Assembly (NCBI GenBank): GCA_900142905.1
Contig: FSRV01000002.1
Coordinates: forward strand, 372,001 to 436,000
Length of the DNA stretch: 64,000 nt
DNA from: Burkholderia sp. GAS332
GTDB taxonomy: Bacteria > Pseudomonadota > Gammaproteobacteria > Burkholderiales > Burkholderiaceae
Direction: 5' to 3'
This document shows, in pieces, positions 17,970 through 26,763 of the stretch (position 1 is the stretch's first letter; the number at the start of each line of letters is the position of its first letter). The position numbers were made by a program, and so were the translations under genes. Below the pieces are notes generated by a model. That model was not told where the DNA came from, did not search any database, and was given only the letters and a program-made list of their open reading frames with translations.

Positions 17970-19211
17970 ATGGATTTCGATGTGATCGTGCTGGGCGCCG
18001 GGATTGTCGGCGTGTCGTCGGCGCTGCATCTGCAGGATCGCGGGCGCCGTGTGGCGCTCGTCGATCGACGTGGCCCCGGGGAAGAGACCAGTTTCGGCAA
18101 TGCAGGTCTGATCGAGCGGTCGTCGGTGGTCCCTTACGGCTTTCCACGCGATCTCGGCACGCTGCTGCGCTACATGCGCAATCAGTCGACTGACCTTTAC
18201 TGGGACTACAAGGCCTTGCCGTCTTTCGCCACGTGGCTCGCGCGGTTCTGGTGGGCGTCGTCCCCGGAACGGCTCGAGGCTGCCGCGCGCGACATGCTGC
18301 CGTTGATCCGCGAGAGCGTCGTTGAGCACGACGTACTGATCGAGCGCGCGGGCCTCGAACGGCTCGTCCATGACGGTGGCTGGATCGAGGCATTCCGCAC
18401 GCGAACGGAGTTTGAGCGGCAGGCGGCAGCCGCCGAAATTACGGCGAGTCAATATGGACTGCGCGTGGCGCCGTTCGACGCCGAGCTGCTTCTGGCGCGC
18501 GAACCTGGTTTAAGCGCGGGCTTTTGTGGCGCCTTGCATTGGCAGGACCCGAAGAGTATTTCCAATCCGGGTGCGTTGACGAAGGGATATGCGCGGTTGT
18601 TCAAGAATGGCGGCGGCACGCTTCTGCTCGGAGAGGCGACCACGGTACGTCTGGAGGGCGACGCATGGACCGTGCAGACGTCGCAAGGCAGGATCAGTGC
18701 CAAAGAGGTGGTCGTGGCACTCGGGCCGTGGTCCGACAAGGTTTTTGCGCCGCTCGGATATCGGATACCGCTGCGCGCGAAACGCGGTTATCACATGCAC
18801 TACGCGCCCACGAAGGCGATGCTTTCGGTGCCGCTTGTCGACACGGAAAAAGGGTACGTCGTGGCGCCGATGGAAGGCCGCTTGCGTTTGACGACAGGCG
18901 TTGAAATCGCCCGACGCGAGGCCGCGCCGACGGGTATTCAACTCGCGCGTGCGGAAAGCATCGCCCGGCCAGTATTCGGTCTGGGCCGTCGGCTGGACGA
19001 CGCGCCATGGCTCGGGTTGCGTCCTTGTACACCCGACATGCGGCCCGTCATTGGGCAAGCGCCTCGCCATCGAGGACTCTGGTTCGCCTTTGGCCACAAC
19101 CACCATGGATTGACGCTCGGTCCCGTGACGGGCCGGTTGCTGGCGGAAATGATGACGGGCGCCGAGCCGTTCGCCGATCCCTATCCGTTTCGTCCTGAGC
19201 GGTTCCGGTAA
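17970..19211 (+). CDS. FAD-dependent D-amino-acid dehydrogenase (DadA/DauA-like)
   Basis: A 413-residue DadA-type flavoprotein with the N-terminal FAD-binding motif VIVLGAGIVGVSSALHL, then ETSFGNAGLI, and near the C-terminus LGLRPCTPDMRPVIG and FAFGHNHHGLTLGPVTGRL. Such enzymes oxidise D-amino acids to keto acids at the membrane and feed electrons to quinone. It begins three bases after the binding-protein gene. Beside a DauR-like regulator and a DauB-like enzyme it most likely acts on a basic D-amino acid; generic D-amino-acid or opine oxidation is the alternative. Confidence 0.9.
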   Translation: MDFDVIVLGAGIVGVSSALHLQDRGRRVALVDRRGPGEETSFGNAGLIERSSVVPYGFPRDLGTLLRYMRNQSTDLYWDYKALPSFATWLARFWWASSPERLEAAARDMLPLIRESVVEHDVLIERAGLERLVHDGGWIEAFRTRTEFERQAAAAEITASQYGLRVAPFDAELLLAREPGLSAGFCGALHWQDPKSISNPGALTKGYARLFKNGGGTLLLGEATTVRLEGDAWTVQTSQGRISAKEVVVALGPWSDKVFAPLGYRIPLRAKRGYHMHYAPTKAMLSVPLVDTEKGYVVAPMEGRLRLTTGVEIARREAAPTGIQLARAESIARPVFGLGRRLDDAPWLGLRPCTPDMRPVIGQAPRHRGLWFAFGHNHHGLTLGPVTGRLLAEMMTGAEPFADPYPFRPERFR

Positions 19212-19215
19212 GTGA

Positions 19216-19244
19216 TCACCCCGCCGCTGAGTTGGCCGGGGTGA
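19216..19244. terminator. Hairpin between convergent dadA-like and ctlX
   Basis: TCACCCCG and CGGGGTGA form an eight-base stem with a 13-base loop between two converging genes. No T-run is present. A shared bidirectional stop is plausible. Confidence 0.45.
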
Positions 19245-19269
19245 AGCGAAGTCCCCGGCGACGATTGCC

Positions 19270-20208
19270 TTAACGTCGAGCCAGGTGGATCCCGGCGAGC
19301 ATGCAGCGCACCGATCCGCCGGCCAGCTCGATAGTCGGCACGCGCAACGGCAGCAATTGCGAGGAACGCTCGATGAGCGCTTTCTGTTGTGCCGTCAGGC
19401 ACGACATCGCCCGTTCTGACAATGCCAGAACGCGGCCATCCTTCCCCGACAACTCCAGTGCATTCCCGGCAAAATTGCCGATCTGCTCATGAGTGAGCGC
19501 GATAACCGTCCGGCCGCTCTCCAGCAGGCGTGTGTGGACTTCCCTGCGGCGTTTGTCGTCACGAATCAGGTCCAGCCCGATCAGCGCAAACTCGGTCGCC
19601 ACGCTCATCATGACGTTGGTGTGGTAGACCGCGCGGCCGTCCGCGTCGGCGGTATCGAAGCACATGGGCTCGAAGTTGAAATGCGTGCAGAAGCGTTCGA
19701 GCGCTACCGGGTCGGCGCGATGCGAGCGCGCCGTATACGCCAAGCGTGCGACGTGGTCGAGCACCATGGCGCCGGTGCCTTCCAGAAAGACATCGTCGTG
19801 TTCCAGCCCGGAGTAGTCGATCACGTCCTGCACACGGTAAGCCGTCTTGAGCATCTCGATCACATCGGGCCTGCGCTCGCGCCGGCGGTTGACCGAGTGC
19901 ATCGGAAAGAGCGCCACATGGCCGCCCGCGTGCGTGGAGAACCAGTTGTTCGGAAAGACCGAATCGGGTGTCGCATTCTTGCCGTCATCGTCGAACACAT
20001 GAACGCGTACGCCTGCCGCTTCCAGGCTTGCCGCCGCAGCGCTGACTTCGTCGCGTGCCGCCGCGGCGAGCGCTGCGGCTTCGGTGAAGTCAAGGGTGTG
20101 GCTGGCGCGCTGGAAAGCGTTGTCGGCCGCCGTCTCCGGATTCGGATGAAAGCGGTGAGGGCGAATCATGACAGCGGCGGCGGGCGCCTGCATGGACAGA
20201 AGGCTCAT
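19270..20208 (-). CDS. ctlX: CtlX-type guanidine-group hydrolase
   Basis: A 312-residue member of the guanidino-group-modifying superfamily (arginine deiminase / amidinotransferase fold). It shows TPDSVFPNNWFSTH in the N-terminal half (the conserved acidic and Asn motif), a central His region and a late catalytic cysteine, Cys302, in GGSVRCMLAGIHL. This pattern fits the citrulline-utilisation hydrolase CtlX group, which converts citrulline to ornithine. The next gene on the same strand is an ornithine cyclodeaminase, so the pair would convert citrulline through ornithine to proline. Confidence 0.82.
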   Translation of the reverse strand: MSLLSMQAPAAAVMIRPHRFHPNPETAADNAFQRASHTLDFTEAAALAAAARDEVSAAAASLEAAGVRVHVFDDDGKNATPDSVFPNNWFSTHAGGHVALFPMHSVNRRRERRPDVIEMLKTAYRVQDVIDYSGLEHDDVFLEGTGAMVLDHVARLAYTARSHRADPVALERFCTHFNFEPMCFDTADADGRAVYHTNVMMSVATEFALIGLDLIRDDKRRREVHTRLLESGRTVIALTHEQIGNFAGNALELSGKDGRVLALSERAMSCLTAQQKALIERSSQLLPLRVPTIELAGGSVRCMLAGIHLARR

Positions 20209-20265
20209 AGGGTTCGTTAGCGGGTTGCGGAAATATGCGGCGAGGCGCTTGGATGGCGGGCTCGA

Positions 20266-21342
20266 TTAGCGCGTGAAGGCGAGCGCGTCGGCGAGTGCGG
20301 GGGCGAAGGCGGCCGGTGTGGCGGCCGTCTGCATCAGGCCGCCGAACAGGTCCTTGGGATCGCTAGCTGTCGGGATCAACGCGACATCGATGCCCACGTC
20401 GTGGCGCTGAGCCAGTGCGTGGAGATAACGGAGCGCCGAGTAGTCCTCGAGTGCGAAGCCGACGGAATCGAACACGGTCACCTGATCCGCGTGTTCCCGG
20501 CCCGCCACGTCTCCGGCAAGCACGCGCCACAATTCGGTGACAGGCGAATCGGCGGGGAGTTGCTGGATATCACCTTCGATACGCGTCTGCGGCTCATATT
20601 CGACAATCACGCGGCTCATACGCAGGACGTCCGCGTGCAATTCGGTCTTGCCGGGGCAGTCACCGCCGACTGCGTTCAGGTGCATGCCGGGCTCGATCAT
20701 GTCGGGCGTGACGATCGTCGCATAGGTTTTATCGGCGGTGACGGTCGTGACGATATCGGCGCCGCGCACCGCGTCGGTAGTCGATGCCGCGCGGACGATG
20801 CGCAGGGATGGCCATGCGGCAAGATTGCGCGCCAGCTTATCGGTTGCGCGCGCATCGACATCGAACACGCGAATCTCATTGATGCCGAGCAGGGTGTGAA
20901 ACGCGATCGCCTGAAATTCGCTTTGCGCGCCGTTGCCGATCAAGGCCATGCGTCGCGAGTCGGGGCGGGCCAGGCTTCTTGCGACGAGCGCGGACGTGGC
21001 CGCAGTGCGCAGGGCCGTGGTCAGTGTGAGTTCGGAGAGGAACAGCGGGTAGCCGGTATCGACGGAGGCGAGCGCGCCGAACGCCATCACGGTTTGAATG
21101 CCGCGTTCGGCGTTGATCGGATGGCCGTTCACGTATTTGAAAGCGAACAGGTTCGAATCGGCGACCGGCATCAACTCGATCACGCCAGCCTCGGAGTGGC
21201 ATGCAACGCGCGGCGACTTATCGAATTCGCGCCATCGAAGATAGTCGGCGCCGATGGTGTCGGCGAGTTCGCTCAGGAATCGCGGCACGCCGATATCGGC
21301 GACGAGTCTGTACGCGGCGGGTACGTCGAGAAAGCGGGTCAT
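20266..21342 (-). CDS. Ornithine cyclodeaminase
   Basis: About 358 residues. The NAD-binding motif LIGNGAQSEFQAIAFHTLLG follows a conserved ELTLTTALRTAATSALVARSL helix, the classic bacterial ornithine cyclodeaminase layout, which deaminates L-ornithine to L-proline. Two ATGs are available: the first (21348) has GGAG only two bases away, the second (21342) has it at eight bases, so I prefer the second. It lies upstream of ctlX on the same strand and divergent from an Lrp-type regulator, a typical arrangement for arginine/ornithine catabolism. Confidence 0.9.
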   Translation of the reverse strand: MTRFLDVPAAYRLVADIGVPRFLSELADTIGADYLRWREFDKSPRVACHSEAGVIELMPVADSNLFAFKYVNGHPINAERGIQTVMAFGALASVDTGYPLFLSELTLTTALRTAATSALVARSLARPDSRRMALIGNGAQSEFQAIAFHTLLGINEIRVFDVDARATDKLARNLAAWPSLRIVRAASTTDAVRGADIVTTVTADKTYATIVTPDMIEPGMHLNAVGGDCPGKTELHADVLRMSRVIVEYEPQTRIEGDIQQLPADSPVTELWRVLAGDVAGREHADQVTVFDSVGFALEDYSALRYLHALAQRHDVGIDVALIPTASDPKDLFGGLMQTAATPAAFAPALADALAFTR

Positions 21343-21561
21343 GGTCATGTCTCCGTTATGGATGCGGGCTCCGGTGCGGGAGCGATAACGGAATTATTCC
21401 TGCAGGCCTCGCCAACAAAAAGACAGCAAACCTCGCAAATCTCATAGCTAAAGTGGCAAAATGCTCAGCCAACATGGCGTTTTGTACATTGCCGTACGAA
21501 GGCTTGACCAGGTAACGTGCGGGCGGCGAAAACGCAGTCACCGGCCAAACAGGTAACCACC

Positions 21562-21993
21562 ATGATCGACCTCGACGACATCGACAGGCAGCTCATCGCG
21601 CTGTTGCGCGACAACGCACGCATGCCCGTGGTGACCCTTGCGAAGCAACTGCGCGTGGCGCGCGCAACGGTGCAGAACCGGCTGACGCGTCTTGAGGAAA
21701 GTGGCGTGATCGTGGGCTACACGGTGCGGCTGAAGCCGGCGGCCGAGGCGCACCGGATTCGCGCGCTGATGTCGATTGCTGTCGAAGGCAACCGCGCGGC
21801 TGATGTGCTCAAGGTGCTGCGTGGCCATCCCAACGTCGCAACCATTCACAGCACCAATGGGCGATGGGACCTCATCGCGGAACTGCGGGCGGACTCGCTG
21901 GAGAATTTCGATCGGGTGCTCGGCGCGATCCGTTTGATTGACGGAATCGCGAGCACCGAAACCAGTATCTTTCTATCGACGCACAAGATGTGA
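21562..21993 (+). CDS. Lrp/AsnC-family regulator
   Basis: A 143-residue Lrp/AsnC protein with an N-terminal helix-turn-helix (about 1-60; LDDIDRQLIALLRDNARMP, then RATVQNRLTRLEESGVI) and a C-terminal RAM ligand-binding domain. It is divergent from the ornithine cyclodeaminase-ctlX pair and is its likely ornithine/arginine-responsive regulator. The open frame starts at 21517, but only the ATG at 21562 gives a normal Lrp N-terminus. Confidence 0.92.
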   Translation: MIDLDDIDRQLIALLRDNARMPVVTLAKQLRVARATVQNRLTRLEESGVIVGYTVRLKPAAEAHRIRALMSIAVEGNRAADVLKVLRGHPNVATIHSTNGRWDLIAELRADSLENFDRVLGAIRLIDGIASTETSIFLSTHKM

Positions 21994-22015
21994 GCCGGTA
22001 GGACGAAGCCCGCCT

Positions 22016-22513
22016 TTATTCGCCGTCCCAATAGCCCGCGCTGTGGCCGAGCGGCCCGATCGCGTTGAAGCCGTCAGGACCCTCGAGCATCGCCGAATAT
22101 TTCTGCGAATCCGGGTACTCGCAGATCTCCGGCGACTGCTGCGTGCTGATGGCGAGGTAGCGCAGTTCATGGTCGCTCGAATTCAGGATCTGGTGGGCTG
22201 TCGTTGTGTCGCCGGCTGGGCAGGCGATCACGTCCCCGGTACGGATGGGATGAAGCGTGTCTCCGATCCGCACCTCGCCCTGCCCACTCAGCACGAAAAA
22301 CATTTCTTCGTTCACGCGGTGATTGTGGAACGGGAACGCACGCTTTCCTGGCGCCAATGCGATGACGTTATAGCCGAGTTTAAGGGCACCCAGTTGGCGT
22401 CCCAACATGCCGATGCGGGGCGCGAAACGCGTTGCGGCATCGCCGGCCGGTGCATAGTCGGGCGGTAGCGGATGCAATTCGACGGAATCGATATTGATGA
22501 TGCGACTGCTCAT
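22016..22513 (-). CDS. Cupin-domain protein
   Basis: A 165-residue single-domain cupin. The two metal motifs are visible: HNHRVNEEMFFVLSGQGEVRIG (HxH and Glu) and the later HQILNSSDHELRYL. The ending EICEYPDSQKY occurs in a subfamily of uncharacterised cupins. No reaction can be assigned. It is divergent from a LysR gene that may control it, and it converges on the Lrp gene with 22 bases between the stops. Confidence 0.88.
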   Translation of the reverse strand: MSSRIINIDSVELHPLPPDYAPAGDAATRFAPRIGMLGRQLGALKLGYNVIALAPGKRAFPFHNHRVNEEMFFVLSGQGEVRIGDTLHPIRTGDVIACPAGDTTTAHQILNSSDHELRYLAISTQQSPEICEYPDSQKYSAMLEGPDGFNAIGPLGHSAGYWDGE

Positions 22514-22616
22514 GAAGGCCTCGGTCTCAAGCGTGGGTTGGCGGCAATACCGTAAAGGGCCGGGCCATTATAGGGCGCCCCATTTGGATCGAATATCGTG
22601 CATTGCCCAGATATAC

Positions 22617-22635
22617 TGTCAATCAATATTTGACA
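22617..22635. promoter_or_regulatory. Candidate LysR operator
   Basis: TGTCAA and TTGACA are separated by seven bases, just upstream of the lysR ATG at 22652 and between it and the divergent cupin gene. The spacing and dyad fit a T-N11-A-type LysR recognition site. The symmetry is observed; the binding is inferred. Confidence 0.5.
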
Positions 22636-22651
22636 ATGCACAACGCGCTCA

Positions 22652-23539
22652 ATGGTCAACTTCAATCGTCTCGTCAGCTTTGTGGCGATCATCCATGCCG
22701 GATCGTTCACTCGTGCGGCGCAGACGCTCGGGATAACCAAAGCGATGGTGAGTGCGGACCTGAAGCGGCTTGAAGCCGAACTGGGTGTATCGCTCGTCGT
22801 GAGGACGACCCGCCGTCTCGCCTTGACCGAGGTCGGTGCGCGCTTTCATAGCGACTGTGTTCGGCTGATCGGCGAGGCGGACGCGGCGGTTCAGCAGGCC
22901 CGAGCCGGACAGGATGCGCTGACCGGGACTTTGCGCGTGACATCGACGGCAGAATACGGCCTACGTTATGTCGTTCCCGCGATTGCCGAATTCAGCAGGA
23001 TTCATCCGGCGTTGAGGATCGACTATTCGACCTCTCAGCATCATGCCGACCTCATCGCTGAGCGATTCGATCTTGCGATTCGCCTTGGTGTGCTACGTGA
23101 TTCCACGCTGCGCGCGGTGCCGATCCAGCGTTTCTGTGCATTGCCCGTGGCGACGCCCGCGTATCTTGCTGCGCGAGAGGCGGTCGTCACGCCACGTGAC
23201 CTGGCCGTACTCGACTGGGTGGGACATGCCGGCTTCACGGCGCCCCTGACATGGACCGAGTCGCGAACCGGCAAGACGACGCAAACATCGCATTTCAAAG
23301 GGACACTCGAGTCGGATACCGCGGTTGCCGTGCAGACCCTGGTGCTCGCAGGATGCGGTGCTGCCATCCTGCCTGACTGGCTTGTCGCCGACGATCTGCG
23401 TGAGCGGCGCTTGATCCAGCTTGTGCCGGACTATTCGCTGCCGCAACAGGGGGTCTACGCGGTGTTTCCGGACGCGATCCACGTTCCCGCGAAAGTTCGA
23501 CGCTTTGTCGATTTCATGCGCGAGCTCCAGGCGCGATAG
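22652..23539 (+). CDS. LysR-family transcriptional regulator
   Basis: A 295-residue LysR regulator with the usual helix-turn-helix (LVSFVAIIHAGSFTRAAQTLGITKAMVSADLKRLE region, about 5-60) and a C-terminal substrate-binding-like domain ending VRRFVDFMRELQAR. It belongs to the large CrgA/DsdC-like subgroup with a YSTSQHHADLIAERFDLAIRLG block. The divergent cupin gene is the likely target. Confidence 0.92.
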   Translation: MVNFNRLVSFVAIIHAGSFTRAAQTLGITKAMVSADLKRLEAELGVSLVVRTTRRLALTEVGARFHSDCVRLIGEADAAVQQARAGQDALTGTLRVTSTAEYGLRYVVPAIAEFSRIHPALRIDYSTSQHHADLIAERFDLAIRLGVLRDSTLRAVPIQRFCALPVATPAYLAAREAVVTPRDLAVLDWVGHAGFTAPLTWTESRTGKTTQTSHFKGTLESDTAVAVQTLVLAGCGAAILPDWLVADDLRERRLIQLVPDYSLPQQGVYAVFPDAIHVPAKVRRFVDFMRELQAR

Positions 23540-23796
23540 CACGCATCGGAAAGAGGGTGCGTCACGGATGCGAAGCCGGCAAAGCACGCATTGGCGTTGC
23601 TCAGTCTATCCAGCGACGGACTTCCGGCGCCTCGCTCTGCCGGCCGTGGAAGTGCCCGCCAGCCGGCGCCGTATCACGCGCTTATCTGAAAACGATTTAA
23701 CCCTGCAAAGGTTTGCGGGAGATTTAATTTCTCTATTTAATTAATGGCTTCGAAAATCAACCAGATGAAATACTTTTTTTCCGGTAAGTAATCGGC

Positions 23797-23823
23797 AAAA
23801 AAAAGCCGACACAGTGTGTCGGC
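23797..23823 (-). terminator. Intrinsic terminator, minus strand
   Basis: On the minus strand a perfect eight-base stem (GCCGACAC / GTGTCGGC) with a three-base loop is followed by eight T residues. This is the best intrinsic terminator in the window. It stops transcription 300 bases beyond the response-regulator gene. Confidence 0.9.
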
Positions 23824-24060
23824 CGGAAAGACTCTGGCGTCCGAGGATTGCTTGCCAGAACCTGAGAGACGTTAATCAGTCAATTTTACGGACAGCGGAA
23901 TGCGCTGCGGGAATTCTTGCCGCGTACTAAAATTTAACAATCTGGCGGTGAGGCGCCACCGGACAGGCTTGTTCTTTAGTCGGCGGACTTCGCTGGGGAG
24001 AGATCATAAACCAAAAGCCTCAATTGAGCATAAAGATGCAAAAAAAATATCTCACTCGGA
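23797..24060 (-). ncRNA. Candidate small RNA downstream of the two-component operon
   Basis: A putative minus-strand transcript ending at the strong terminator. Support: there is no open frame; a 26-bp element (24088-24113) resembling those ahead of three genes lies upstream in the same orientation; and stem-loops can be drawn (GGTG-GCGCCT-CACC near 23950, TCTGGC ... GCCAGA near 23845). The 5' end is unknown, and it could equally be a long 3' untranslated region. No known RNA family was recognised. Confidence 0.28.
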
Positions 24061-24087
24061 CGTCGCCGCATCCGCAGTCAGGGAATC

Positions 24088-24113
24088 CTGATATTCGCAT
24101 AGGGATTTCCTTA
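24088..24113 (-). promoter_or_regulatory. 26-bp shared element, copy A (degenerate)
   Basis: Minus strand: TAAGGAAATCCCTAT, seven bases, TCAG. It lies nine bases past the response-regulator stop and points towards the candidate small RNA and terminator. It departs from the other copies mainly in CTAT instead of TGAC. Confidence 0.4.
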
Positions 24114-24121
24114 ATTGAACG

Positions 24122-24754
24122 CTATTCCATACTAATGTGATGTCGGATCGCGTAGCGAATCAATTCCGAATTATTGCTGAGCCCCAGTTTTTGCATGAGG
24201 CGCATTTTATGAGTGCTGATGGTCTTCGCGCTGAGCGCGAACGCTTCAGCGATATCGTTGATGCTCTTTCCCGCGGCCAGGGCTTGCAGCACCTGGAACT
24301 CGCGATCGGACAGAATGTCGTGCGGTGGGGTGTCGCCGGAGTGCGTGCCGAAGATCATCGAGTCCACCAGTTTTGGATCGATGAATCTTCCGCCTTCGGC
24401 CAGCTTGCGAATCGCGGTGAGCAGGATCTCCGGGTCGCTGTCTTTGGTGAGGTAGCCGGTTGCGCCGGCCCGCAGGGCGCGAGAGACGACCTGGGCCTCG
24501 TTGTGAATGCTCAGCACGAGCACCGGCAGGGTGGTGTACTCGGCCCTGATGCGCCGGATCAGGTCGATGCCGCTAATGCCCGGCATCGTCATATCGAGTA
24601 GCAACAGGTCCGGGCGACGGGCGCGCAGGATATCGAGCACTTCGGCGCCTTCGGCCGCCTCGTCGGCGACGACCATGTCGGTCGTGGTCGCGATGATTTG
24701 CTTCAGGCCGCCTCGCACGATCGCGTGGTCGTCCGCAATGAGGATTTTTATCAT
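24122..24754 (-). CDS. NarL/FixJ-family response regulator
   Basis: A 210-residue two-component regulator. The receiver domain (1-120) has Asp8-Asp9, phosphoacceptor Asp54 in LLLLDMTMPG and a conserved Lys in YLTKDS. The C-terminal LuxR-type helix-turn-helix (about 145-205) contains LSDREFQVLQALAAGKSINDIA. Its ATG overlaps the TGA of the upstream kinase gene (ATGA), so the proteins are translationally coupled and should be cognate. It is the last gene of the run PBP-like protein, small protein, kinase, kinase, regulator. Confidence 0.95.
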   Translation of the reverse strand: MIKILIADDHAIVRGGLKQIIATTTDMVVADEAAEGAEVLDILRARRPDLLLLDMTMPGISGIDLIRRIRAEYTTLPVLVLSIHNEAQVVSRALRAGATGYLTKDSDPEILLTAIRKLAEGGRFIDPKLVDSMIFGTHSGDTPPHDILSDREFQVLQALAAGKSINDIAEAFALSAKTISTHKMRLMQKLGLSNNSELIRYAIRHHISME

Positions 24755-26763
24755 GGTTTTTTCTCTGTCCTGAGCGGGACGTGAATGGAGACGATCGTGC
24801 CCGCGCCGGGTGCGCTCTCGATATGCAGTGTGCCGCCAATCAGCCGCGCGCGTTCGCTCATCCCGAGCAGGCCATAGGAATAGCGCCGGCGCGCCGTGGG
24901 CAGATCGAAGCCGCGTCCGTTGTCGCTGATGTGGAGGGCCAATTCACCGTTGCCGCCTGTTAGCGTGACGTCGACTCGCGAAGCGTCAGCGTGGCGCGCA
25001 ACATTGGTGAGCGAAGCCTGCGCGATACGGAACACGGCGGTTGCATGCGCATCCGGCAGAACCGGTTCGCTGCCGTGAATCGACAACTGGCACGGCATGC
25101 GATTGCGTCGAACGAAGTCGTCCACGAGCCACTCGAGCGCCGACAGGATGCCGAAGTTTAGCGCAGCCGGTCTGAGGTGGCTCGCCACATTGCGCACCAT
25201 CCAGATCGTCTTCTCGACCAGTTCGCGCATGTCTTCGGTTTTTTTGGCGGCTTCCGAATCGCTCGCGAGCCGCATTCGCAACAACGACACATCCATTTTC
25301 AACGCAGTCAGCAACTGCCCGAGTTCGTCGTGGATTTCCATGGCGATCCGCTTTCTTTCTTCTTCGCGAACCGCCTCCATGTAGGCGGATAACTCGCGCA
25401 GCCGCTCGCGCGATTCGAGCAGTTCCTGTTCGACACGCTTGCGTTCCGTCATGTCCTGAATCGTACCGACCAGCTTGAGCGGGTAGCCCGGGCCTTCATG
25501 CGAGGCTTCGACGTGAAGCTGTACGATGCGCGGCTCGCCGTCAGCGCCGGTCAGGCGGCAATCGAGGAAATGGGGCTGCCGGTCGGTGATTACCGCACGC
25601 ACGGCCTGTCGTACGGCGGCCCGGTCCTCGGGGTGAATGGCCGCACGCAGGGTTCGATAACTCGGCGTCACACCCGTCGGTTCGAGACCGAGGATCCGGT
25701 ACATCTCATACGACCAGTGCGTCACGCCGGCGGTCGCATTCCATTCCCAGTCGCCCAGTTTGGCCAGCCGCTGGGCGTTCGCCAGACTGGCTTCGCTGGC
25801 GCGCAATTTCTCTTCTGCCTGTTTGCGCGCAGTGACGTCGTTGAGGCCGACATAGATCGCCGGGGCATCGGCGAACGTCGCAATGCGCGCGGTCGCGACC
25901 GCCCAGAAGCGCTCACCCTGCGCATTCTTGAAGTGGATTTCGGCGTTGGTGAATCCGCCTTCGGCGCGCAGCAGTTCGACCGTTCTGTCGCGCTCTGTTG
26001 GATCGACATAGAAGTCGCCCATGTAGGTGTCGCTGCAATCTTCCGCGCCGAAACCGAACAGCCAGCGGAACGGCCCGTTCATGTAAAGGGCTCGCCCATC
26101 CAGCATGGACGTGATGCACAACGGCACCGGGCTCGTTTCGACGATCGTGCGAAAGCGCGCTTCGCTCGACACGAGTTTTGTTTCGGTTCGTTTGCGCTCG
26201 TCGATTTCGATGTGCAGGCTGGCGTTCGCGCGCGCGAGTTGGTCGGTCCGCTCAGCGACGCGGATTTCGAGTTCGTCGCGCACGCGGGAGAGCGCTTCTT
26301 GCGCCTGCTGCCGAACAGCCACCTCGCTCGAGAGGCTGTCGTTCTGCGAACGGAGTGCCTTGTGCATGGCGCGCAACGCGAGATGGGTGCGAATGCGCGC
26401 CAACATTTCGGCAATCTGGAACGGTTTGGTGACGTAGTCGATGCCACCCGCTGAGAATCCTTCGACGAGGTCGTCCGTATCGGCGAGCGACGTCATGAAA
26501 ATCACTGGAATCTCGCGGGTCTGCTCGTTGCGCTTGAGCCGGCGACAGGTTTCGAAGCCGTCTATACCCGGCATTTTCACGTCGAGCAGGATCAGGTCGG
26601 GCTGTGAAAATTGCGCACGTTCGAGCGCCTCCTCGCCGTCGAGCGCGACGAACACACGAAAGCCCCTGTTCTCGAGACTGTCGACCACGACGCCGAGGTT
26701 GATCGGCGCGTCATCCACCACCAGAATAGTGGCCGGCTCTGCCATGAGCGTGGTGTCAGTCAT
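24751..26763 (-). CDS. Receiver-PAS-PAS-HisKA_3 sensor kinase (NarX-type core)
   Basis: A 670-residue cytoplasmic kinase with no membrane segment. Order: receiver domain (about 12-130, phosphoacceptor Asp61 in LLDVKMPG), coiled coil (about 135-195), two PAS/PAC domains (about 205-440), HisKA_3 dimerisation box with EERKRIAMEIHDELGQLL, and HATPase (ISDNGRGFDLP, then GLLGMSERARLIGG). This is the NarX/UhpB-type core that normally phosphorylates NarL-family regulators, matching the next gene. The N-terminal receiver implies that another kinase, most simply the upstream hybrid, feeds into it. The start at 26763 overlaps the upstream stop as ATGA. Confidence 0.93.
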   Translation of the reverse strand: MTDTTLMAEPATILVVDDAPINLGVVVDSLENRGFRVFVALDGEEALERAQFSQPDLILLDVKMPGIDGFETCRRLKRNEQTREIPVIFMTSLADTDDLVEGFSAGGIDYVTKPFQIAEMLARIRTHLALRAMHKALRSQNDSLSSEVAVRQQAQEALSRVRDELEIRVAERTDQLARANASLHIEIDERKRTETKLVSSEARFRTIVETSPVPLCITSMLDGRALYMNGPFRWLFGFGAEDCSDTYMGDFYVDPTERDRTVELLRAEGGFTNAEIHFKNAQGERFWAVATARIATFADAPAIYVGLNDVTARKQAEEKLRASEASLANAQRLAKLGDWEWNATAGVTHWSYEMYRILGLEPTGVTPSYRTLRAAIHPEDRAAVRQAVRAVITDRQPHFLDCRLTGADGEPRIVQLHVEASHEGPGYPLKLVGTIQDMTERKRVEQELLESRERLRELSAYMEAVREEERKRIAMEIHDELGQLLTALKMDVSLLRMRLASDSEAAKKTEDMRELVEKTIWMVRNVASHLRPAALNFGILSALEWLVDDFVRRNRMPCQLSIHGSEPVLPDAHATAVFRIAQASLTNVARHADASRVDVTLTGGNGELALHISDNGRGFDLPTARRRYSYGLLGMSERARLIGGTLHIESAPGAGTIVSIHVPLRTEKKP

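Larger units (their letters stand above)
23540..24121. other. Gene-free region downstream of lysR and the response regulator
   Basis: About 580 bases without a protein gene, between two converging transcription units. It holds a strong minus-strand intrinsic terminator (23797-23823), a hairpin (TCTGGC ... GCCAGA on the minus strand, about 23831-23857) and, at its right end, a copy of the 26-bp element found upstream of the small-protein genes. The 270 bases between element and terminator could encode a small RNA, listed separately. Confidence 0.6.

Noticed and set aside
23825..23872. CTCTCAGG ... GGAC on the minus strand, reminiscent of part of a glycine riboswitch
   Set aside because: The CCGAAG-type core and the paired elements are absent, and it precedes a terminator rather than a glycine-cleavage or transport gene.
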